NCBI GenBank assembly: GCA_001897835.1
Contig: MKUN01000012.1
Coordinates: 92,630-156,629 of the forward strand
Direction: 5' to 3'
DNA length: 64,000 nucleotides
DNA from: Bacteroidetes bacterium 46-16
GTDB lineage: Bacteria > Bacteroidota > Bacteroidia > Chitinophagales > Chitinophagaceae
Positions 34,545 to 43,727 of this stretch are shown piece by piece (the first letter of the stretch is position 1; each line of letters opens with the position of its first letter). The notes under the pieces are model-generated. The model had not been told where the DNA came from and did no database searches. It worked only from the letters and a program-made list of their open reading frames with translations. The position numbers were made by a program, and so were the translations under genes.

Positions 34545-36716
34545 ATGCGTAGTTTCCTTTTCGTTGCCGCATCATTGGTCGCGCTGTCATCCTTTGCACA
34601 GGGTGGATATAAAAAGATTACACTCGAAGATATTTGGTCAAAGAACACATTTGCCGTTAAAAGCGTTCCGGGTTTCAATGCCATGCAGGATGGTCTGCAT
34701 TATACCCAGACAGATAAAGAGGACGGTGTGCAGCAGGTAAATGAATATGAGCTGGCTACAGGCAATAAAGTGAAGACACTCTTTGACAATAGCCTGCAAA
34801 GATACAGGGACAGCACCCTGGAACTGGATGCGTACATACTCGATAATGATGAGCAGAAAATGCTCTTATTGACCGAAAAGAAAAATATCTACCGTCGTTC
34901 GGTACTCTATAAAGTGTATGTATACGATATGGCAACGAAGAAGGTTCAATTACTGGATAAGGATAAGGTATTGCATGCTACTTTTTCGCCTGATGGCAAA
35001 AAAGTAGCTTATGTAAAAGACAATAACCTGTATTATAAAGACCTTGCAAGTGGCAGGGTAACAGCCGTGACCAAAGATGGCAAAAAGAACCACATTATAA
35101 ATGGCAATTGCGATTGGGTATATGAAGAAGAGTTCGAATTCACCCGCGCTTATGACTGGTCAGACGATGGTAAGTACATAGCTTATTACCGTTTTGATGA
35201 AAGCAGGGTTAAGGAATATACCCTTACTTATTACGATAGCCTGTACCCGCGCATATACACCTACAAATATCCCAAAGCAGGCGAAGATAATTCGATAGTG
35301 CAGGTGAAGCTCTACAATGTAGCCACCCATCGTACAGCTAATGTGAATGTAGGCCCCGAAAAAGATCAATATATCCCACGCATAAAGTGGATGGATAAGA
35401 ACCACCTTTGCGTTTACAGGATGAACAGGCGGCAGAATAAGCTGGAACTGTTGCGTTCCGATGTTAGTGGGAACACGGATATTATTTACACGGAAGAGAA
35501 CAAATACTACATTGAGATTAACGACAACATGAGGTTCCTGCCCGATGGCAATTCCTTCGTTTTCAATAGCGAGCGTACAGGCTACAATCATATTTTTTAC
35601 TACGACTGGAAATATAAGACCATGAAAGAGCTTACTCCCGGCGATTATGATATCGAATCGATCACCGGGGTGGATACGGCAAAGAAACTAGTCTATTATA
35701 CGGCTGCCGAAAGGTCGCCATTGCAGCGCAACCTGTATGCTGTTGCTTGGGATGGTAGCGGTAAAACATGCCTGACCCCGGAAAAAGGCACCCATAATAT
35801 AACACCCTGCACCGGCAACCGTTATTTTCTCGACAGGTATTCAAGACTTCGTGTGCCCCCTGTTTATTATCTCCGCGATGCAGAAGGAAAGATTGTGCGC
35901 ACCCTTGAGGATAATCACAAGCTGAAGGAGACCATGAAAGATTATAAACTGGGCGAGATACATTTTATGAAGATACAGGGAGCTTATTATGATGAACTGA
36001 ATGCATGGATGATAACCCCGCCCAACTTTAGCAAGAGCAAAAAATATCCTGTGCTGATGTACCAGTACAGTGGTCCCGGATCGCAGCAGGTGGCCGATAA
36101 ATTTCCGGTTGGCGACTACTTCTGGCACCAGATGCTGGCGCAGAAAGGCTATATTATAGTATGTGTGGATGGCACGGGCACCGGCTTCCGTGGCGAAGAA
36201 TTCCGGAAAAAGACCTACCTCACACTCGGCCGTCTCGAAAGCGATGACCAGGTAGCAGTGGCAAAGAACCTCGCCGAACTGCCTTATGTGGATAAGAACC
36301 GTATAGGCATATGGGGCTGGAGCTATGGGGGCTTTATGAGCAGTACTTGTATCTTTAAAGGGAATGACGTGTTCAAGGCCGCCATTTCTGTAGCCCCGGT
36401 TACCAATTGGCGCTATTACGATAATGTTTATACCGAGCGCTACATGCGCAAACCGCAGGAAAATGCACAGGGCTATGATGAAAATGCCCCCGAATATATG
36501 GCCGACAGGCTAAAGGGCAAATTACTGCTCATACATGGCACAGGCGATGATAATGTACACTTTCAGAACTCGGCCATGCTGGTGAACGCGCTTATAAAGG
36601 CCAATAAAGATTACGACAGCGAATATTACCCCAACAGGGCCCACGGCATATCGGGCGGCAATACACGCCTGCACCTGTTCCGGAGAATGACCGACTTTAT
36701 TCTGGAAAATCTTTGA
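34545..36716 (+). CDS. S9-family dipeptidyl peptidase IV-like enzyme
   Basis: The 723-residue exported enzyme has a signal peptide to about residue 19 (SSFAQ), an eight-bladed beta-propeller region (about 30-480), and a C-terminal alpha/beta-hydrolase domain. The catalytic triad is visible: Ser593 in GWSYGG, Asp668 in HGTGDDNVHFQN, His700 in NRAHG. The E194-E195 pair in DWVYEEEF is the DPP IV motif that holds the free substrate N-terminus. It removes X-Pro dipeptides from the N-terminus of peptides in the periplasm. Alone in its transcript; a terminator precedes and the YihY gene follows 15 bases on. Confidence 0.93.
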   Translation: MRSFLFVAASLVALSSFAQGGYKKITLEDIWSKNTFAVKSVPGFNAMQDGLHYTQTDKEDGVQQVNEYELATGNKVKTLFDNSLQRYRDSTLELDAYILDNDEQKMLLLTEKKNIYRRSVLYKVYVYDMATKKVQLLDKDKVLHATFSPDGKKVAYVKDNNLYYKDLASGRVTAVTKDGKKNHIINGNCDWVYEEEFEFTRAYDWSDDGKYIAYYRFDESRVKEYTLTYYDSLYPRIYTYKYPKAGEDNSIVQVKLYNVATHRTANVNVGPEKDQYIPRIKWMDKNHLCVYRMNRRQNKLELLRSDVSGNTDIIYTEENKYYIEINDNMRFLPDGNSFVFNSERTGYNHIFYYDWKYKTMKELTPGDYDIESITGVDTAKKLVYYTAAERSPLQRNLYAVAWDGSGKTCLTPEKGTHNITPCTGNRYFLDRYSRLRVPPVYYLRDAEGKIVRTLEDNHKLKETMKDYKLGEIHFMKIQGAYYDELNAWMITPPNFSKSKKYPVLMYQYSGPGSQQVADKFPVGDYFWHQMLAQKGYIIVCVDGTGTGFRGEEFRKKTYLTLGRLESDDQVAVAKNLAELPYVDKNRIGIWGWSYGGFMSSTCIFKGNDVFKAAISVAPVTNWRYYDNVYTERYMRKPQENAQGYDENAPEYMADRLKGKLLLIHGTGDDNVHFQNSAMLVNALIKANKDYDSEYYPNRAHGISGGNTRLHLFRRMTDFILENL

Positions 36717-36731
36717 TAGCTTGCAGGCCGC

Positions 36732-37676
36732 ATGAACAGGCTGGAACTGGCTATTCTCAAATGGGCGCCTGTGCGCATCATTACCGACCTCATGAAGCGG
36801 GTGGTCCTGCCCGGTTTTGAGGGTTTGTCTTTATACGAGGTCAGTAAGTTCTTTTACCTCGAGATGAAGAATATCAGCCTTACCGAGCGCTGTGCTGCCG
36901 TCACCTACAATTTTGTGATGGCTATACCACCCAGCATGCTTTTCCTTTTCGCCCTTGTGCCTTACCTGCCCCTTAAAGATGCCGAGCATACCATTCTCTC
37001 TATGGTCCGCCTCGTAGCACCTACACAGGGGGTATATAAAAGTATCAGCAAGGTAGTTACCGACTTTATTAATACCGAGCAGCGGCAGGTACTTTCCTTT
37101 GGTATCCTGCTTACATTATACTTTTCGTCCAATGGCATCATGGGGCTCATGCGCAGTTTCGATAATAGTGAGCATGTATATGTGCAGCGCTCAGGCCTGC
37201 GCCGCCGCTGGGTGGCCATTAAGCTCACCTTCCTGCTCTATGGGGTGGTCATATTGGCCATGGTGGCATTCATTATTCAAACGCAGTGGGTCAATAAGAT
37301 CATACAGAAGATATTCGTAAGCGTTTTGCTGGGCAAGGCTTTATCCATACTCCTGCTGGTGTTCGTTGTGTTATGTGCTATATCGGTCATCTATAGTTAT
37401 GGGCCCTCTATCTCGCACAAGTTCAGGTTCATTTCACCCGGTTCGGTATTTGCTACCATGCTCTTTGTCATTGCCACATATGGCTTTTACTACCTGGCCA
37501 ATAATTTCATCAATTACAATAAGGTATATGGCTCTATCGGCACTTTGATCGCATTCATGGTTTGGATTTGGCTCAATACCATGGTAATTTTGATCGGCTT
37601 TGAGCTCAACGTAAGTATTGTATTGGGTAAAATATCCCGGGCAAAAAATGGAATTAAGAAAACAGAAGCTATATAA
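36732..37676 (+). CDS. YihY/virulence factor BrkB family membrane protein
   Basis: A 314-residue inner-membrane protein with about six helices. The YihY/BrkB signature is present: AVTYNFVMAIPPSMLFLFALVPYL at about 56-79, RQVLSFGILLTLYFSSNGIMGLM, FRFISPGSVFATML, and VYGSIGTLIAFMVWIWLNTMVILIG near the end. Once linked to RNase BN, the family is now treated as membrane transport or envelope proteins of unknown activity. Its stop overlaps the following cytochrome gene by 29 bases, suggesting coupled translation. Confidence 0.9.
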   Translation: MNRLELAILKWAPVRIITDLMKRVVLPGFEGLSLYEVSKFFYLEMKNISLTERCAAVTYNFVMAIPPSMLFLFALVPYLPLKDAEHTILSMVRLVAPTQGVYKSISKVVTDFINTEQRQVLSFGILLTLYFSSNGIMGLMRSFDNSEHVYVQRSGLRRRWVAIKLTFLLYGVVILAMVAFIIQTQWVNKIIQKIFVSVLLGKALSILLLVFVVLCAISVIYSYGPSISHKFRFISPGSVFATMLFVIATYGFYYLANNFINYNKVYGSIGTLIAFMVWIWLNTMVILIGFELNVSIVLGKISRAKNGIKKTEAI

Positions 37677-39036
37677 AGCAGTATTATTATTTATCCCGCT
37701 TGCTTTCTGCTATGCATGCAACAACAGTAACCGCCTGCCCGACAGGGTTACCTTCACTGAGCATATAGCCCCCCTTTTTTACAAGCATTGCACCGTCTGC
37801 CATAGGCCTACAGGTATGTCGCATATCGAACTCGTGAACTATAATGAGGCCAAAAATTATGCATCGGCCATAGCTTACGTTGTAAAGGAGCGGCTCATGC
37901 CGCCATGGCCTGCCGACCCGCACTACACCGAATTTTCGGAACAGCGGCTATTGACAGAGCATGAGATAAAACTCATAGAAAAATGGGCAGCAGATGGTGC
38001 TCCCGAGGGGGCAAAAGACAAGATGCCCCCGGAACCCGAATATCCTGCTGGTTCGGCTATAGGCACGCCCGACCTGCGTCTGCCATTGCAGCCTTTCTTC
38101 CTTAAGGCCAATAGTAGCGACCGCTTTCTTCTTGTAAAGGTGCCTTTCGAATTACCCCGCGATACTTATGCTGCGGTTGTCGAATTTGTCCCCGGCCCGC
38201 ATAATGTAGTGCATCACGTAAATGGCGACATGGTGAAGTACGACTTTGATAAAAAGAAAGATGTATTTGAAGGGCAGCGTGTGTCCGACATGGTCAACGA
38301 TACCAATATCATTGATGCCTTCAAAAAGCTGGGCCTGCCCAATGACGATGGCACTTACCCTGTGCTCGAAAAATCAGTGGTCAATTACCTGCCTGGCGTA
38401 TACGCCCAGCGTTACCCTGGTGGCATAGGCGGCTTCTTCCTGCCGCGCAAAGGTGCTTTCCTGCTCAATGATATGCACTATGGCTTTACCCGCGACGAGG
38501 ACCTTACCGACAGTTCTTATATCAACGTCTTTTTTACCAAAACACCGCCCGAACGTATCGTACAGGAGTTCCAGTTGGGTACAGTAGGCATCTCGCCCGT
38601 GGTCCCCGACCTGGTTATTCCACCCAATACGATAAAGAAGGTGCATAGCAGCTACGTGGTGCCGATGGATATATCCGTGCTTACCGTCAATCCTCATATG
38701 CACCTGCTGGGCAAAAGCTTTAAGGCCTACGCCGTTAAGCCCGATGGCGATACCATAAGGCTCATATCTATTCCCCGCTGGGATTTCAACTGGCAATACT
38801 TTTATACTTTTAAGAAGATGGTAAAGATCCCTAAAGGCAGTACCATTACAGCTGAAGGGGTTTATGACAATACCAAAAACAACCTGCTGAATCCATATAG
38901 CCCGCCCCGCCTCGTGCGCGATAACAATGGCAGTATGAAGGCTACCGACGAGATGTTCCAGTTCATCATCAGCTACCTGCCTTATAAAGAGGGTGACGAA
39001 CAGGTAAGCCTCGAGGTGCCGCAAAAGCCGCATTAA
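37648..39036 (+). CDS. Cytochrome c and copper-monooxygenase-like (PHM-type) lipoprotein
   Basis: Start chosen at 37648 because it gives a lipoprotein leader (YAC, cysteine 24) and 462 residues. A haem site CTVCH lies at 48-52. The rest resembles the two copper sites of peptidylglycine alpha-hydroxylating monooxygenase and related type II copper enzymes: H189-H190 in NVVHHVNG plus H277 for one copper; H350-M-H352 and the Met436 in ATDEMFQF for the other. Such proteins hydroxylate or oxidise with copper using electrons that could come from the fused cytochrome. The substrate is unknown. It overlaps the YihY gene and is followed after 85 bases by a thioredoxin-like gene. Confidence 0.85.
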   Translation: MELRKQKLYKAVLLFIPLAFCYACNNSNRLPDRVTFTEHIAPLFYKHCTVCHRPTGMSHIELVNYNEAKNYASAIAYVVKERLMPPWPADPHYTEFSEQRLLTEHEIKLIEKWAADGAPEGAKDKMPPEPEYPAGSAIGTPDLRLPLQPFFLKANSSDRFLLVKVPFELPRDTYAAVVEFVPGPHNVVHHVNGDMVKYDFDKKKDVFEGQRVSDMVNDTNIIDAFKKLGLPNDDGTYPVLEKSVVNYLPGVYAQRYPGGIGGFFLPRKGAFLLNDMHYGFTRDEDLTDSSYINVFFTKTPPERIVQEFQLGTVGISPVVPDLVIPPNTIKKVHSSYVVPMDISVLTVNPHMHLLGKSFKAYAVKPDGDTIRLISIPRWDFNWQYFYTFKKMVKIPKGSTITAEGVYDNTKNNLLNPYSPPRLVRDNNGSMKATDEMFQFIISYLPYKEGDEQVSLEVPQKPH

Positions 39037-39121
39037 GGATCGGCCGCATGTCGTTTTTTACGTTTTCTTAGCATTTTTGATTGCCTTATATCCCTTAACT
39101 TTAACCAAAATATTTTATTCC

Positions 39122-39736
39122 ATGAGATCAGCGATCTATACAGTGGCTTTGGCCCTTTTTACTGTCGGTACGGCAAATGCACAACATACAGGCATGCAGA
39201 GCCTGGCGATAGGCAGCAACATTCCCGGTGCTGTGGAAAAACTAAAATCGGTTTCAGGTGATATGGTTACCCTGGAAAAAACAAAAACGAAGAATGGCCT
39301 GTTGGTCATGTTCTCCTGCAACACTTGCCCATACGTTATCCGTAGCCAGGAGCGTACTAAGGAGGTCATGAAATATGCCCGCGAAAAAGGTATAGGTATG
39401 GTCATCATCAATTCCAATGAAGCCCAGAGGGATGATGCAGATTCTTACGAGGCTATGGTAAAATATGCCAAAGGGCAGGGTTATAAAGTGCCTTATGTGG
39501 TTGATGAGCAGTCTAAGCTTGCCAATGCTTTTGGGGCCTCGCGCACACCCGAGGTCTTCCTCTTCGACGATAAGGGCAAACTGGTATATAAAGGGGCAAT
39601 GGAAGATAATCCCTCAGATCCGGAGCATTCCAAAGATATTTTCATTACCGGCGCTATTGACAATATGCTGACTGGTAAGAGCATCGACCCTAATAGCACC
39701 AAGTCTATTGGTTGCTCCATTAAGCGCATTATGTGA
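39122..39736 (+). CDS. Exported thioredoxin-like protein
   Basis: The start at 39122 gives 204 residues with signal peptide to about residue 20 (TANAQ); the frame open from 39077 is not needed. The thioredoxin/AhpC-TSA-like fold carries a CxxC redox pair, C66-C69 (FSCNTCPYV), with an FLFDDKGKLVYKG strand and a cis-Pro site in SRTPEVF. A further Cys near the end (SIGCSIK) is a possible extra metal or redox site. Such proteins keep copper enzymes or cytochromes reduced. Its position after the cytochrome/copper protein suggests a functional link. A terminator follows. Confidence 0.87.
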   Translation: MRSAIYTVALALFTVGTANAQHTGMQSLAIGSNIPGAVEKLKSVSGDMVTLEKTKTKNGLLVMFSCNTCPYVIRSQERTKEVMKYAREKGIGMVIINSNEAQRDDADSYEAMVKYAKGQGYKVPYVVDEQSKLANAFGASRTPEVFLFDDKGKLVYKGAMEDNPSDPEHSKDIFITGAIDNMLTGKSIDPNSTKSIGCSIKRIM

Positions 39737-39755
39737 TCTTATGAAAAAATTATGA

Positions 39756-39788
39756 TAAAAAACCGGCTGCAGATGCGCCGGTTTTTTT
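39756..39788 (+). terminator. Rho-independent terminator
   Basis: Stem AAAAAACCGGC/GCCGGTTTTTT (11 bp, 9-base loop) with a T tract, directly after the thioredoxin-like gene and before the multidomain synthase gene. Confidence 0.9.
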
Positions 39789-39857
39789 GTTTCGGAAATA
39801 TTGGCCCCAAATTTTCTGTAATTATTTCGGCACCACGCCGGGTATTGCTATTTACAG

Positions 39858-39865
39858 TACTTTTG
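39858..39865 (+). promoter_or_regulatory. -7 element for the GH18-deacetylase-synthase gene
   Basis: TACTTTTG fits TAnnTTTG and ends 16 bases before the start codon at 39882. No good -33 element. Confidence 0.4.
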
Positions 39866-39881
39866 GCGGCTTTTTCGTATC

Positions 39882-42800
39882 ATGACCAAACAGGTTTTTC
39901 TGACCACTTCGCCCACCCGTTGGCAGCGCTTTAAATGGGCTTTCAGGTTATTGATATTCATGCTGGTACTCCTGGTATCGGTACTGGTAGTGGCATATTG
40001 GAAAGGGGGTAATCCCTCGTTGCCCCAGCTTCGGGAGAAGAATGAACAATATAAGGCCATACTGCATCCCGCTAAGCACCTCCTCCTGCAGGAAAACAGG
40101 GTGAGCGATTCTTTCGAGGGTTTCCGGAAATTCATAAGTGCAAGACCCAAACGTGTTAAAGCCGTCAGGGCTGATAGTATTCATGAGATGGATGCAGCTA
40201 TTCGTGCGGCTTTTTATGTAGCATGGGATGCGCAGTCTTATTTCTCGCTCAGGGCCAATATCTCGCGCCTGAATATGGTCTTGCCCGAGTGGTTATTCCT
40301 CGATCCCAATGGCGATACGCTGACCACTAATATCGATCACCGGGGCGATAGCATTATCAGGGCATCGGGGGTGCGCGTCATCCCTATGCTATCCAATAAT
40401 TTTCATGAAAAGTGGCATGGTGATGCGGTCCATCGTATCATAACGGATCCTGTCAAAAAGGCCCGCTTCATTAATGACGTGGTCAATACCTTGCTAAAGA
40501 ACCACTATGCAGGTATAAATATCGATTTCGAGGAGCTGAAAGAAACCGGTGATGAGGATTTCAATGCCTTTGTGCGTGATCTTTCTGTACAGTTGCACCA
40601 GCATGGTCTCCTTGTTACACAGGATTTTTCACCCTTCAATAGCGATTACAACATTAAAGAGCTGGCAAAGTATAATGATTACCTATTCCTCATGTCTTAC
40701 GATCAGCACGATCAGTCTTCCGAGGCTGGTCCCGTATCGGCACAGAAATGGATAGAGGCCACTGTTGACGATGCAATAAAGTCCGTATCACCTGGCAAGC
40801 TTGTATTATGCCTGGCTGGTTTCGGCTACGATTGGCCTAAAGATGATGAAGGCAAAGATGTTACTTACGAAGAAGCGCTGTCAACCGCTGGTGAAGAAGG
40901 AGCTAAGGTCGATTTCGATAACAATACATACAATGTACATTACAGTTACCTCGACGATGACAGCATATGGCACGATGTGTATTTTACCGATGCCGCTACC
41001 AATTTCAATACCATGCGCTTTGCAGCAGAGTATGGTCTTGCCGGGGTTTCTTTATGGAGGTTGGGCTCCGAAGATTCAAGGATATGGAAGTTCTACAATA
41101 AAGACCTGGATGCCGATGCGCTCGATACCTTCGATTTTGCGCAGTTATCGCATGTAAAGGCCAGTAACGATGTGGACTATATAGGGGAGGGGGAGATACT
41201 GGATGTTATGAGCACACCTAAGGACGGTATGATAAGAACGGAGATCGACTCGTCTGAAATGCTGATAAGCGAGGAGCATTACGATGTGCTGCCGTCCGTA
41301 TTTGTTGTTAAAAAATATGGTAATGCACCGGGTAAGATAGTGCTCACATTCGATGATGGCCCCGATCCCAAATACACCCCGCAGATACTGGATATATTGC
41401 AGAAGGAACACGTTCCGGCCACATTCTTTCTCATAGGCATCAATGCTGAGAATAATATCCCACTCGTAAAGCGCATCTATAATGATGGGTACGAGATCGG
41501 TAACCACTCCTTTACCCATCCCAATATGGCTGAGGTTAGTATGAACCGTGCCGTTATAGAGATGAGGGCCACGCGCAAGTTGATAGAATGTATTACAGGT
41601 CACTCTACCATTATGTTCCGGGCACCCTATAATGCCGATTCCGAGCCCGAATCCATGCAGGAACTGATACCTGTAGCCTTATCGAAGAAGTACAACTACC
41701 TTACCATAGGTGAGTCTATAGACCCTAATGACTGGGAAGAAGGCGTAACAGCTGATACGATACTCGCACGGGTCATCCGGCAGCAGGATATGGGCAGCAT
41801 CATATTGCTGCACGATGCAGGGGGCAGCACCCGTAAAGCTACGGTAGAGGCCCTGCCGCGCATCATAAAATATTTCAGGGATAAGGGCTATGAGTTCACC
41901 ACGGTGGCACAGCTTGTAGGCAAGAGCAGGAAGGAACTGATGCCTGCTGTAAAGAACGAAGGTTTCGAATTGAAATTGAATTATATAGTGGTGCAGATCG
42001 TCTATTGGGGTGGCAATATGCTCTTCTCTCTTTTTGTGATATGCATTGTTTTATCTGTTGCCCGTATCCTCATCATGGGTACTTTGGCTGCACTGGAGCA
42101 TAAGCGCGAAAAGAAAAAGAACCTCCCGCCACTGCACGGATCACCGCTTGTAAGCATTATTGTTCCTGCTTATAACGAAGAGGTTAATGCTGTGGGGTCT
42201 TTGAACAACCTGTTAAAGCTGCAATATCCCAATTTCAATATCATATTTGTTGACGATGGCAGCAAGGACAATACTTATGAAAAAGTAGCTGCTGCCTTTA
42301 AAGACAACGACCGGGTAACTGCCCTTACAAAGCCCAACGGCGGTAAAGCCTCGGCACTTAATTATGGTATTGCACATACCGATGCGGAATTTGTGCTCTG
42401 TATAGATGCCGATACCAAATTGCTGCCCGGTGCGGTGGCTATGCTCGTAAGGCATTTTGCTGAAGAGGAGGTAGCCGCCGTCGCAGGTAATGTAAAAGTG
42501 GGCAATGAGGTGAATTTTATTACCCGTTGGCAGAGCATTGAGTACATCACCAGCCAGAATTTCGACCGTAAAGCCTTTTCCTATGTTAACGCCATTACGG
42601 TTGTGCCCGGTGCCATTGGTGCTTTCCGCCGTACTGTCATTACTGAGATAGGGGGCTTTACCGGCGATACCCTTGCTGAGGATTGTGATCTTACCATGCG
42701 CATCTTGCGTGCGGGCTACGTGGTGCGCAATGAGAATAATGCTATTGCACTTACCGAAGCACCAGAGACCATTAGCATGTTCCTCAGGCAGCGTTTCCGT

Positions 42801-43223
42801 TGGAGTTTCGGTGTCATGCAGTCTTTTTGGAAGAACAGGGATACACTCTTCAATACCCGTTTCAAAGCTTTGGGGCTGATAGCTATGCCCAACATATTGG
42901 TCTTTCAGATACTCATACCGCTAGTAGCACCGCTTGCCGACCTCTTTATGATTTTTGGCCTGCTTACGGGCAATGCGCTGGAGATATTTAAATACTATGG
43001 TGTTTTTATGCTCGTTGATGCGTCAGTGGCCATCATTGCGTTTCTCTTTGAGAAAGAGAGTCTGTGGCGGCTCTTATGGCTTATTCCCCAGCGCCTGGTA
43101 TACCGCTGGCTTATGTTGTTCGTACTATTCCGTTCTATACGCAGGGCCATCAAGGGCGAGTTGCAGCATTGGGGCGTTTTGAAACGCACCGGTAATGTGA
43201 AAGAAGCCCCTGGGCATGCTTAA
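39882..43223 (+). CDS. Trifunctional membrane protein: GH18-like, NodB deacetylase and GT2 glycosyltransferase
   Basis: The 1113-residue protein has a membrane helix at 21-41; a GH18-type TIM barrel (about 90-410) with the D215-F-E217 active-site end of the DxxDxDxE motif; a NodB/CE4 polysaccharide deacetylase domain (about 480-680) with D491-D492, the H542/H546 metal-binding pair, R580-A-P and H644; a second membrane segment (about 705-735); a processive GT2 domain (about 755-980) with D791-D792, D842-A-D844, E933-D934 and QRFRW at 970-974; then several helices. The topology puts hydrolase and deacetylase outside and the transferase inside, as in PgaB and PgaC of poly-GlcNAc synthesis, here in one chain. 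It probably makes, deacetylates and trims an exported amino-polysaccharide. Confidence 0.9.
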   Translation: MTKQVFLTTSPTRWQRFKWAFRLLIFMLVLLVSVLVVAYWKGGNPSLPQLREKNEQYKAILHPAKHLLLQENRVSDSFEGFRKFISARPKRVKAVRADSIHEMDAAIRAAFYVAWDAQSYFSLRANISRLNMVLPEWLFLDPNGDTLTTNIDHRGDSIIRASGVRVIPMLSNNFHEKWHGDAVHRIITDPVKKARFINDVVNTLLKNHYAGINIDFEELKETGDEDFNAFVRDLSVQLHQHGLLVTQDFSPFNSDYNIKELAKYNDYLFLMSYDQHDQSSEAGPVSAQKWIEATVDDAIKSVSPGKLVLCLAGFGYDWPKDDEGKDVTYEEALSTAGEEGAKVDFDNNTYNVHYSYLDDDSIWHDVYFTDAATNFNTMRFAAEYGLAGVSLWRLGSEDSRIWKFYNKDLDADALDTFDFAQLSHVKASNDVDYIGEGEILDVMSTPKDGMIRTEIDSSEMLISEEHYDVLPSVFVVKKYGNAPGKIVLTFDDGPDPKYTPQILDILQKEHVPATFFLIGINAENNIPLVKRIYNDGYEIGNHSFTHPNMAEVSMNRAVIEMRATRKLIECITGHSTIMFRAPYNADSEPESMQELIPVALSKKYNYLTIGESIDPNDWEEGVTADTILARVIRQQDMGSIILLHDAGGSTRKATVEALPRIIKYFRDKGYEFTTVAQLVGKSRKELMPAVKNEGFELKLNYIVVQIVYWGGNMLFSLFVICIVLSVARILIMGTLAALEHKREKKKNLPPLHGSPLVSIIVPAYNEEVNAVGSLNNLLKLQYPNFNIIFVDDGSKDNTYEKVAAAFKDNDRVTALTKPNGGKASALNYGIAHTDAEFVLCIDADTKLLPGAVAMLVRHFAEEEVAAVAGNVKVGNEVNFITRWQSIEYITSQNFDRKAFSYVNAITVVPGAIGAFRRTVITEIGGFTGDTLAEDCDLTMRILRAGYVVRNENNAIALTEAPETISMFLRQRFRWSFGVMQSFWKNRDTLFNTRFKALGLIAMPNILVFQILIPLVAPLADLFMIFGLLTGNALEIFKYYGVFMLVDASVAIIAFLFEKESLWRLLWLIPQRLVYRWLMLFVLFRSIRRAIKGELQHWGVLKRTGNVKEAPGHA

Positions 43224-43727
43224 ATAGCATCAGCACCGCCCCAGGCGGTCAGATGCTTTGCCCTCCAGGCCGACCGATGATATCTTTAGTCCCCTCGGGA
43301 CCTCCTGTTTGTAGCTCTATACTCATACCAGCGCCTCTTTTTAGTCCCGTAGGGACATTCTGCTTATAGCCGTCTGCATCCCCTACGTTTACCAGCTCCG
43401 TAGGAGCGCCCTCCGGCGCCTCCGCATTGCATTTTATCTCCGCCTGCAACATCTTATAGTCCCCTTCGGGACGTCCTGTTTATAGCCATATACGCCCCAC
43501 ACCTATACCAGCTCCGTAGATGCGGTCTGCGTATTGATATATTCGGTGTCTTATTTCTTTAGACCAATACACAAATAGTCCCCTTCGGGACGTCCTGTTT
43601 GTAGCCATATACGCCCTCACGCTCATATCAGCTCCGTAGGTGCGGCCTGTTCCGCTTAATAATGGAATAAACCACATAACACTTCATCAATATAATATGA
43701 TACAATCGTATTTTTGCGCCAGCAATT
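43224..43727. repeat. Intergenic repeat cluster (TAGTCCCxxxxGGGAC units)
   Basis: This 504-bp gap has no credible gene. It holds four copies of a unit that starts TAGTCCC(C)TTCGGGAC or a variant and continues CCTGTTTGTAGC, at 43287-43315, 43342-43370, 43457-43486 and 43576-43605. The 5' part of each unit is a short palindrome (GTCCC...GGGAC). Three copies of a second unit, CAGCTCCGTAGG-like, lie at about 43393, 43510 and 43630. Copies 3 and 4 are 119 bases apart. Similar GTCCCGTAGGGAC sequences are known from many Bacteroidota intergenic regions. Probably REP-like elements; no transposase is present. Confidence 0.8.

Noticed and set aside
43287..43605. Possible CRISPR array because of regular short repeats
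   Set aside because: Spacing is irregular (55, 115, 119 bases), copies differ, the between-repeat sequences also repeat, and no cas genes are near.
43249..43677. Two minus-strand frames over the REP-like units
   Set aside because: The coding look comes from repeated units; there is no start signal and no family.
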